This document shows positions 8,908 through 15,956 of a stretch of 64,000 nt of DNA, piece after piece. The position numbers and the translations under genes are program-made. The notes beneath the pieces are model-generated. The model was not told the DNA's origin. It did not search any database and was given only the letters and a program-made list of their open reading frames with translations. This DNA comes from Gammaproteobacteria bacterium HGW-Gammaproteobacteria-11 (GTDB lineage: Bacteria; Pseudomonadota; Gammaproteobacteria; Pseudomonadales; Pseudomonadaceae), in contig PGZJ01000007.1 of NCBI GenBank assembly GCA_002840055.1, forward strand, positions 61,338-125,337, given 5' to 3'. Numbering within the stretch: the first letter of the stretch is position 1; each line of letters begins with the position of its first letter.

Positions 8908-9629
8908 GCGCCCTGAGTCTGGCCTGGCAGGCGATTGTCGCGCATCCGCTGTTCTGGATCGGCGTGACCCTGGCGGCCTATCAGCTGGGCGTGGCGCTGT
9001 ATGAGAAAACCCGTCTGGCACTGTTCCATCCGGTGATGATCTCGATTGTCATCATGATCACGGTACTGTTGTTGATCGGAGTGGATTTCCCCACTTACCG
9101 TGAGGCGGTGGCGCCGCTGCTGGTACTGCTGGGGCCGGCCACGGTTGCCCTGGCGGTACCGCTGTATGTCAACCTGCGCAAGATTCGCGACTTTTTCTGG
9201 CCGGTGATGCTGACCCTGCTGCTGGGTGGGCTTTTTGCGACCATCAGTACGCTGCTGATTGGCTGGGCGCTACAGGTCGATCATATGCTCCTGATGACCA
9301 TGGCTCCGAAATCAGTGACGTCGCCGATTGCCATGCTGGTGGCTGAGCAGATTGGCGGTGTAGCGGCACTGGCGGCGGTGTTCGTGATGATCACGGCGAT
9401 CATAGGTGCATTGTTCGGTCCCTGGTTGTTGAAGATCAGTGGCATTCGCTCGCAGGCGGCCTGGGGCCTGGCCATGGGTATCTGTGCCCATGCCGTGGGC
9501 ACGGCGCGGGCGCTGGAAGAAAGCGAAGAGGCGGGCGCCTTTGCGGCCCTGGGCATGAGCCTGATGGGCATTGCCACGGCCATTCTGCTGCCCTTGGGAA
9601 TGACGCTCTGGTGGCTCTGGCTTGGTTGA
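8904..9629 (+). CDS. LrgB/CidB family membrane protein
   Basis: This 241-residue integral membrane protein starts at ATG 8904, overlapping the lrgA stop codon (ATGA). It shows the LrgB signatures LLGPATVALAVPLY, PKSVTSPIAM and GICAHAVGTARALE, and about seven hydrophobic segments. It is the second component of the LrgAB unit. The gene ends 33 bp before the convergent carboxylase gene, with a short GC-rich hairpin between them. Confidence 0.9.
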   Translation: MSALSLAWQAIVAHPLFWIGVTLAAYQLGVALYEKTRLALFHPVMISIVIMITVLLLIGVDFPTYREAVAPLLVLLGPATVALAVPLYVNLRKIRDFFWPVMLTLLLGGLFATISTLLIGWALQVDHMLLMTMAPKSVTSPIAMLVAEQIGGVAALAAVFVMITAIIGALFGPWLLKISGIRSQAAWGLAMGICAHAVGTARALEESEEAGAFAALGMSLMGIATAILLPLGMTLWWLWLG

Positions 9630-9632
9630 GCA

Positions 9633-9653
9633 CGGCGCTGCAGGGCAGCGCCG
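9633..9653. terminator. hairpin between convergent lrgB and carboxylase genes
   Basis: Perfect 9-bp inverted repeat CGGCGCTGC / GCAGCGCCG around a 3-nt loop, placed in the 33-bp gap between two convergent stop codons. There is no T run on either side, so it may only act as an RNA 3'-end stabiliser or a weak bidirectional terminator. Confidence 0.5.
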
Positions 9654-9662
9654 CATGCTGGC

Positions 9663-12600
9663 CTACCAGGTATCGACGAAGGGCCGCAGACCGCGTTGCA
9701 AGGACTCGGGTGGCGCCGAGCTGAGGCCACGGAGCAACCAGTCGCGGGTTTCCAGTGGGTCAATCACCGAGTCAATTTCCAGAAAGCTGGCCATGCTCAA
9801 ACCCTTGCCGCGCTGGTACAACTCGGCCACCAGTTTGTCGAACAGCGCCTGCTGTTCGGCGGGGTCCTCAAGTGCCGCCAGCTCCTTGGCATAACCCAGG
9901 CGCACAGCACCCTCCAGGCCCATGGCACCGAACTCGCTGCTCGGCCAGCCGATGGTGAACATGGGCGCATGGAAACTGCCAGCGGCCATCGCCTGGGCGC
10001 CAAGACCATAGCCCTTGCGCAGCACCACGGTAAAGAACGGAATCTTCAGGCTGGCGGCGGTGACGAACATGCGTGAGACATGCCGCACGGTAGCTTGCTG
10101 CTCGGCATCCGGACCGACCATGAAGCCGGGGGTGTCGCACAGGGAAACCATCGGCAGGCCATGGGCCTGGCACAGCTGCATAAAGCGCGCGGCCTTGTCG
10201 CCGGATACCGCGTCGATGGCGCCGCCCAGATGCATGGGGTTGTTGGCCATCAGGCCGAAGGCCTTGCCGTTGATACGAATCAGCGCGGTAATCAGGCCGG
10301 GAGCAAACTGACGGCGTAGCTCCAGTACCGAACCGGTATCGGCCAGGGTCTCGATCACCTCGCGAATGTCGTAGACGCGTAGGCGGTTTTCCGGAATCAG
10401 GTGACGCAGCAGGCGCTGGTCCGCACACTCGCCGCCGGGCAGATCGCCTTGGAAATAACTCAGATATTGCTTGGCCACCCGGGTCGCTTCCGCTTCATCC
10501 TTGACCAGCACATCGATCACACCGTTGGGTCCCTGCATGCTGGTCGGGCCGACCTGTTCCGGGGTGAAGCGACCCAGGCCGCCGCCTTCGATCATGGCCG
10601 GGCCGGCCATGCCAATGGTCGCGTTCTCGGTGGCAATGATCACGTCACAGCAACCGAGCAGGGCGGCGTTACCGGCAAAGCAGCGGCCGGACACCACCCC
10701 CACCAGCGGCACCTGACCGCTGAGGCGGGCCATGCGCATGAATGTGGTGCAGTCGAGTCCGGCCACGCCGACCTTGTCGATATCGCCGGGTCGACCACCA
10801 CCGCCTTCGGTGAAGAACACCAGCGGCAGACGCCACTGCTCGGCCAGCTCGAGCATGCGGTCGGTCTTCTTGTGATTGGTCACGCCCTGGGTACCGGCAA
10901 ATACCGTGTAGTCGTAACTCATGGCCATGCAGCGAGCCTTTTCAGCACCGAACTGCGCTGCATTGACTGTACCTATGCCGGTAATCAGGCCGTCGGCCGG
11001 GCTCAGTTTGAGCAGCTCCTCATGGCTGCGGCGGGTACGCTGGGCGGCCAGGGCAAAACCGCCGTATTCCATGAAGCTGCCCTCATCCAGCAGGTCCGCG
11101 AGATTCTCGCGGGCGGTGCGCTGGCCGGTCTTGCGCCGTTTGGCCACGGCGTCCGGGCGGCGCGCATCGGTCAGGTCGGCCTGGCGCTCAAGCACGTCGC
11201 GCAGGTCGTTGCGAATGAGTTCCAGATCAATGCTTTCCTCGGTCACAAGGCCGTCGGCGCTGACCTCGGCCGGCTCAAGAAACAGCAGGGCACTGCCTTC
11301 GAACAGGGTGTCCCCAGGGGCTGCGGCAAGGGCACGGACGATACCGCTGTGGCTGGCCTTGACTACGAATTCCATTTTCATTGCTTCCAGTACCGCGACC
11401 TGCTGGCCGATGGCGACAGCATCGCCGTCTTGCACATCGAGGCTGACCAGTACGCCCTGAACCGGGGTGTTCAGTGGCTGGGTACCCGCCGGCGCATCGG
11501 CTTCGGCATGGCGTTGCGCACTGCCTGCACCAGCGATTTTGGCGTAGAGGTGCGGATGGGCCTGTGCGCCGGCGCCGACCAGTGCCGCCGCTTCGGCTTC
11601 GATAAAGCCGGTGGTAACCCGGTTGGCCCGTACATCCGGGTGCAGCAGCAGGTTCTGCAGAAAATGCAGATTGCTGGCCACGCCCTCCAGGCGGAACTCG
11701 CAGAGTGCGCGGTAGGCGCGTTTGAGGACCTGGGGGTAATCGGCATCGGCCTGAACAATCAATTTGGCCAGCAGGGAGTCAAAGCTTGGGCTGCTGGTGT
11801 AGCCACTGTAGCCATAGCCATCCACGCGGATGCCGGCGCCGCTTGGGGGCTCATAGGCGCTCAGGGTGCCGCCGGCCGGACGTGCGCTGCCATCGCTGGC
11901 CATGCTTTCCAGGTTGATTCGCAGTTGCACGGCATAGCCGCGCGGAGCGGGGATCTGTGCCTGGCTTAGCCCCAGTTCGGCGAGCGTCGCACCCCCTGAC
12001 AGCCGCAGCTGGATCTGTGCCAGATCCAGCCCGGTGACCGCTTCGGTGACCGTGTGCTCGACCTGAATCCGCGGGTTGGCCTCCATGAATACGAAGTCCC
12101 CGTTGTCTTCGTCGAGCAGGAATTCGACCGTACACAGGCCACGGTAGCCGAGCGCACCGGTGAGCTTCAGGGCGGCATTCAGCAATTGCTCGCGCAGGGC
12201 TGAATCAAGACCGGGTGCCGGAGCAATCTCCAGCAGTTTCTGGTTGCGTCGTTGCAGACTGCAATCGCGCTCCCAGACATGGGCTACCTCACGACCATCA
12301 CCGATGATCTGGACTTCGATATGCCGGGCGCGGCGGATAAGCCGTTCGATATACAGCTCACCATTGCCGAAGGCGGCCTTGGCTTCGGACTGGCAGCGGG
12401 CAAAGGCCTGGTCCAGTTCGTCAGGATCGAGTACCGCGCGCATGCCACGCCCGCCGCCGCCGGCCAGGGCCTTGAGCATTACCGCAGCCTGGGGTCCCAG
12501 GTCGGTCATAAAGGCTCGTGCCTGCTCCAGCGTGGTCGGCTGGTTGGTGCCTTGCACCAGCGGCACGCCATGCTGCAGGGCCAGACGTCGGGCACTGGCC

Positions 12601-12947
12601 TTGTCGCCCAGGCAGGCCAATACCTTGGCATCGGGCCCGACAAAACGAATGCCGGCATCGTCGCATTGGGCAGCAAAGGCAGCATTTTCACTGAGAAAGC
12701 CATAGCCGGGGTGAATGGCATCGCAGCCCTGTTCATAGGCAATGCGCAGCAATTGGTTGGCGTCCAGATAAGCGCTGGCGCCGCGCCCCTTGAGCGCCAC
12801 GGCCTGATCGGCCTTGTGCCGATGCAAGGACGCCGCATCGTCCTCGGAATACACGGCGACGCTGGTGATATCCAGCTCGGCAGCGGCGCGGGCCAGGCGG
12901 ATGGCGATTTCGCCACGGTTGGCGATCAGCAGTTTGGTGATGGGCAT
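9663..12947 (-). CDS. single-chain biotin-dependent acyl-CoA carboxylase
   Basis: One 1094-residue chain carries all parts of a biotin-dependent carboxylase. The biotin carboxylase domain spans about 1-450 (LLIANRGEIAIRLARAA at the start, GGGGRGMR in the ATP-grasp loop, FMEANPRIQVEHTVTE). The biotinyl domain follows, with biotin site Lys524 in EAMKM. The carboxyltransferase domain covers about 570-1090 (SGRCFAGNAALLGCCDVII, LCDTPGFMVG). Most proteobacterial acyl-CoA carboxylases split these over two or more proteins; single-chain long-chain acyl-CoA carboxylases are known from other bacteria. It lies 186 bp downstream of the acyl-CoA ligase on the same strand, so a ligase-then-carboxylase route is likely. 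Acyl specificity cannot be read. Confidence 0.92.
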   Translation of the reverse strand: MPITKLLIANRGEIAIRLARAAAELDITSVAVYSEDDAASLHRHKADQAVALKGRGASAYLDANQLLRIAYEQGCDAIHPGYGFLSENAAFAAQCDDAGIRFVGPDAKVLACLGDKASARRLALQHGVPLVQGTNQPTTLEQARAFMTDLGPQAAVMLKALAGGGGRGMRAVLDPDELDQAFARCQSEAKAAFGNGELYIERLIRRARHIEVQIIGDGREVAHVWERDCSLQRRNQKLLEIAPAPGLDSALREQLLNAALKLTGALGYRGLCTVEFLLDEDNGDFVFMEANPRIQVEHTVTEAVTGLDLAQIQLRLSGGATLAELGLSQAQIPAPRGYAVQLRINLESMASDGSARPAGGTLSAYEPPSGAGIRVDGYGYSGYTSSPSFDSLLAKLIVQADADYPQVLKRAYRALCEFRLEGVASNLHFLQNLLLHPDVRANRVTTGFIEAEAAALVGAGAQAHPHLYAKIAGAGSAQRHAEADAPAGTQPLNTPVQGVLVSLDVQDGDAVAIGQQVAVLEAMKMEFVVKASHSGIVRALAAAPGDTLFEGSALLFLEPAEVSADGLVTEESIDLELIRNDLRDVLERQADLTDARRPDAVAKRRKTGQRTARENLADLLDEGSFMEYGGFALAAQRTRRSHEELLKLSPADGLITGIGTVNAAQFGAEKARCMAMSYDYTVFAGTQGVTNHKKTDRMLELAEQWRLPLVFFTEGGGGRPGDIDKVGVAGLDCTTFMRMARLSGQVPLVGVVSGRCFAGNAALLGCCDVIIATENATIGMAGPAMIEGGGLGRFTPEQVGPTSMQGPNGVIDVLVKDEAEATRVAKQYLSYFQGDLPGGECADQRLLRHLIPENRLRVYDIREVIETLADTGSVLELRRQFAPGLITALIRINGKAFGLMANNPMHLGGAIDAVSGDKAARFMQLCQAHGLPMVSLCDTPGFMVGPDAEQQATVRHVSRMFVTAASLKIPFFTVVLRKGYGLGAQAMAAGSFHAPMFTIGWPSSEFGAMGLEGAVRLGYAKELAALEDPAEQQALFDKLVAELYQRGKGLSMASFLEIDSVIDPLETRDWLLRGLSSAPPESLQRGLRPFVDTW

Positions 12948-13020
12948 GCATTAATCCTTGATCGTACTGGGCTGGCTTGGAATCTGCCGGGAATTACTGA
13001 TCCTTCAAGTATCGGTGTTA

Positions 13021-13129
13021 GCGCTCTTGCCGGCTACCTGTGCCGGACACGCCGTGAACCCATCCCTGGGGGCTCGGCGATGCCCGTCAAGGGCATCGAC
13101 GGTCCGGCACAGGTAGCCGGCAAGGGCGC
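13021..13129. repeat. cloverleaf-like inverted-repeat element, copy 1
   Basis: Two 28-nt arms at 13021-13048 and 13102-13129 are inverted copies with one mismatch (27/28). The enclosed 53 nt hold two further small hairpins: a GCC...GGC structure around CCATCCCTGGGG, and GATGCCC-GTCAA-GGGCATC just before the right arm. Copy 2 at 42966-43067 has the same plan and a similar central motif, but its arms are unrelated in sequence. The element lies between the ligase and carboxylase genes and may act on transcription or mRNA between them. It resembles REP/BIME or MITE-type intergenic repeats; no transposase is nearby. Confidence 0.75.
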
Positions 13130-13133
13130 ATTG

Positions 13134-14840
13134 TCACGTCGGCTGCGGGATCAGTAATTCCTTCAATTCATTCTTTTTCACTTTTCCGGTCGCCGTCATC
13201 GGCAGCGCGTCGACGATGCGAAACTCGGGTATCTTGTACACCGCCATGGCCTGTCGACACCAGTCGCTCAGCGTTGCAGCGGTGAGTTCAGCACCGGGTT
13301 TGGCGACCACGAAGGCCACCGGGACTTCGCCCTTGCGGTCATCCGGGCGGCCTATGACCGCCGAGGCCAGCAACAGCGGATGTTGGCCGAGCATGGCTTC
13401 CAGTTCGCTGGGAAATACACTCATACCGTTGACCTTGAGCATTTCCTTGCGACGGCCCAGATAGCGGATAAAACCCTGGTCAGTGATTACCCCGCTATCT
13501 CCAGTGTGCAGCCAGCCGTCACGTAGCGCCTCAGCGCTGGCCTCGGGCTTGTTCCAGTAGCCCTTGAGCAGAGACGGACTACGCACGCACAGTTCTCCCT
13601 CGGCACCCAAAGGCAACAGCTCACCAGTGTCAAAATCACAGACCTTGAACTGCGTGCCGGGGACCGGCAGACCAACGAAGGTCGGTGCCGACTTGAGGTC
13701 GAAATTGTCTGTCTGCAGGCCGGCGGTGAAGGTGTCGCAGGTGTGCGTTTCGGTCATGCCAAAACTGGTTTCGAACAGGGTGCAACCAGTCAGAGCGCGC
13801 CAGCGCTGGCGGTACTCGGGGGTCAGTTTCTTGATAAAGGACACGCAACTGGTGATCTGCAGTGAGCTGAAATCGAAGTCGCCGACCTGCGGGTGATCGA
13901 GGATTTCAGCCGCGCTGTCGACCAGCAGGCCGGTGTGATTGACTTGATAATGCTGTATCGCCTGCATGAAGCTTAGCGCATCCCAGCGTGCCAGTAGCAC
14001 CAGGGTGGTGCCGGAAAACACCGGGAACAACAGTCCGGCATTTTCACCGGCAATCCAGAATTCGGGCATGAAGTTCAGACTGACCTGCTGGCTATCCAGG
14101 CCCAGTGCCGCCGGCAGGAAGCTGGCGCAGGTGTAGAGCATGTCGCCGTGGGTGTGAATGCAGCCCTTGGGCAGGCCGGTGGTGCCGCCGGTGTAATTCA
14201 GCGCGGCGATATCATCCAGCGCCGGTCTTGGCAGATCAGTCCGGGGCGTGATCCTGGCTAGTTCGGGCAGCAGGTCGAGGCTATCGCCGCTCTCGAGTTT
14301 GGGTACGCGCAGCAGATCCGGAACCTTGACCGGCGGCTCGGCAGGGCAGAGTTCTGAAAGACTGGTGCTGATCAGTAGCCGTAGCTCGGTATTTGCGCGT
14401 ACCTGGCGTACCGCCGGCAGCAACTGGTCGAAGCAGACCATGACGCTGGCGCCACAGTCCTTGAGTTGGTATTCCAGCTCCATGCCCAGTGCCATCGGGC
14501 TGACCGGGCAATGGATGGCGCCAGCTTTGAGGATGCCATAGAAGGCGATGTGAAATTGCGGGCAGTTGGGCATGAACACCGCGATCCGGTCACCGGGTTG
14601 TACCCCCTGATTCAGCAACAGGCTGGCAAAGCGCTCGGATAGCTGATCCAGTTCGGCATAGCTGGTGTGCTGACCGTAGAAGGCGATGGCGATCTTGCTT
14701 GGCGTGGTCTCGGCACGCTGGCGCAGGTATTCGGTAAGCGGCTGTTGGCCCAGCGGGTATTCAGGTTCGCGGGCGTGGCCGACGGGCCAGACGGCCTCCT
14801 GCAGTTGTTCCAGCTGCTCGAGATAGCTTTTTTCGTTCAT
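13134..14840 (-). CDS. AMP-forming acyl-CoA ligase
   Basis: This 568-residue ANL-superfamily enzyme activates a carboxylic acid through an acyl-adenylate to its CoA thioester. Motifs in order: the phosphate loop YTGGTTGLPKG (216-226), FGMTETHT, GWLHTGDSG, LGRRKEMLKVNG at the hinge and TGKVKKNE with the probable catalytic Lys553 near the C-terminus. It starts at ATG 14840 and diverges from a LysR gene, with a palindromic operator candidate between them. Downstream on the same strand are an inverted-repeat element and the single-chain acyl-CoA carboxylase. Acid specificity is unknown; it belongs to the broad long-chain or aryl acyl-CoA synthetase group. Confidence 0.9.
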   Translation of the reverse strand: MNEKSYLEQLEQLQEAVWPVGHAREPEYPLGQQPLTEYLRQRAETTPSKIAIAFYGQHTSYAELDQLSERFASLLLNQGVQPGDRIAVFMPNCPQFHIAFYGILKAGAIHCPVSPMALGMELEYQLKDCGASVMVCFDQLLPAVRQVRANTELRLLISTSLSELCPAEPPVKVPDLLRVPKLESGDSLDLLPELARITPRTDLPRPALDDIAALNYTGGTTGLPKGCIHTHGDMLYTCASFLPAALGLDSQQVSLNFMPEFWIAGENAGLLFPVFSGTTLVLLARWDALSFMQAIQHYQVNHTGLLVDSAAEILDHPQVGDFDFSSLQITSCVSFIKKLTPEYRQRWRALTGCTLFETSFGMTETHTCDTFTAGLQTDNFDLKSAPTFVGLPVPGTQFKVCDFDTGELLPLGAEGELCVRSPSLLKGYWNKPEASAEALRDGWLHTGDSGVITDQGFIRYLGRRKEMLKVNGMSVFPSELEAMLGQHPLLLASAVIGRPDDRKGEVPVAFVVAKPGAELTAATLSDWCRQAMAVYKIPEFRIVDALPMTATGKVKKNELKELLIPQPT

Positions 14841-14922
14841 GGTCGAGGCTCCGCGCGGACTGCGTCTTGTTTTGGCTTGAGCTCAGACTAGGCGCATGTT
14901 GCGCCAGCAGGAAGCGATGATT

Positions 14923-14952
14923 ATTCATTCAAGATCATGAATATGCTTCATG
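14923..14952. promoter_or_regulatory. palindromic operator candidate between ligase and LysR genes
   Basis: Two overlapping inverted repeats share a half-site: ATTCAT-N8-ATGAAT (14923-14942, containing a T-N11-A core) and CATGAA-TATGC-TTCATG (14936-14952). The T-N11-A pattern is the usual LysR-type recognition core. The location, between a divergent LysR gene and its presumed target, fits an autoregulated switch for the ligase/carboxylase genes. Assignment to this regulator is inference. Confidence 0.5.
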
Positions 14953-15008
14953 AGATCGGCTAGATGCCTTATTTTTCAGGTTAATCCAGGCTTTATAAGG
15001 TGGTCATT

Positions 15009-15956
15009 ATGAATGACAGGCATGCATGGCAATCACTGGCGCGTATCGACCTCAATCTGTTCAGGGTGTTTGAGGTGATCTACCGTGAGCGCAGTCTGAC
15101 CCGGGCCGCCGCCGTGCTGCATGTCAGTCAGTCGGCGGTCAGTCATGCACTGGGCCGCCTGCGCGAGCATTTGGCTGACCCACTGTTCGTGCGCGAGGGG
15201 CGTGGCGTCGCACCGACTGTCATGGCCTTGCGCTTGGCGCCGGCGATTCTCGATAGCCTGGAACGTCTGCAGCAGGGTGTGGGTCGTCTGCGCCAATTCG
15301 ACCCGCTACGGGATCAGCGCGTCTTTACCTTGAGCCTGCCTGAGCAACTGGAGCCGGTGATGCTGCCTGCCCTGCTGGTGCATTTGCGCGAGCAGGCCCC
15401 TTTCTGTCGTGTGCATACTGCCGGAGTGCGCTGGCGTGAGCTGCCACTGGAATTGTCAGCCGGGCGGGTTGATCTGGCGATTCAGATTGCCCGGCCTGCC
15501 GAAGCGCCGCTACGCCAGATGCAATTGGTCAGTGAGCCGCTTTGTGTGGTGGCGGGCAAAGGCTTCCAGGGAGATTTGACGACCGAACGTTATCTGGCAG
15601 TCGAGCATATTGCCGTGGCGTCCTGGCGCCGCGGCTTGTCCTTCGAGGATCTGGCGCTTGGGCATCTGGGGCTTGCGCGTAAGGTGGTGCAGCGCTGCCA
15701 GAGCTACCAGGCGGCGAGTCTGGTGGTGGCGCAAAGTGATTTGCTGCTGACCCTGTCACGCCGCCAGGCCGAGTTGGTCAGTCGCTCGCTCGGCAACAGA
15801 CTGCTGCCGATGCCCTTGCCGTTGCCGGCGATCGGTTTGACGCTGTACTGGCACGAGGAGTCCGAGCACGATCCGGCCAACCAGTGGCTACGCCAGCAGG
15901 TGCTGGCGTTGGCTCAGAACAGTTCCAGTGGCGTTACGGCGCCGTCGCTGCTGTAA
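15009..15956 (+). CDS. LysR-family transcriptional regulator of the ligase cluster
   Basis: This 315-residue LysR protein has the helix-turn-helix at residues 13-72 (LNLFRVFEVIYRERSLTRAA, then HVSQSAVSHALGRLREHLAD), in the style of the NodD/TrpI-like branch where 'DLNL' opens the domain. I chose ATG 15009 because AAGGTGG lies 6 nt upstream; a GTG at 15000 is the alternative. It is divergent from the acyl-CoA ligase, so that gene and the downstream carboxylase are its likely targets. The last 43 bp overlap the end of the convergent ponA gene. Confidence 0.9.
   Translation: MNDRHAWQSLARIDLNLFRVFEVIYRERSLTRAAAVLHVSQSAVSHALGRLREHLADPLFVREGRGVAPTVMALRLAPAILDSLERLQQGVGRLRQFDPLRDQRVFTLSLPEQLEPVMLPALLVHLREQAPFCRVHTAGVRWRELPLELSAGRVDLAIQIARPAEAPLRQMQLVSEPLCVVAGKGFQGDLTTERYLAVEHIAVASWRRGLSFEDLALGHLGLARKVVQRCQSYQAASLVVAQSDLLLTLSRRQAELVSRSLGNRLLPMPLPLPAIGLTLYWHEESEHDPANQWLRQQVLALAQNSSSGVTAPSLL

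Noticed and set aside
10401..11969. 522-codon open frame antisense to the acyl-CoA carboxylase
   Set aside because: The minus-strand frame encodes intact biotin carboxylase, biotinyl and carboxyltransferase motifs; the plus-strand product is rich in His/Gln/Gly without domains.
13021..13129. Integron attC site
   Set aside because: The folded layout is suggestive, but core GTTRRRY-type boxes are absent and there is no integrase or cassette array.
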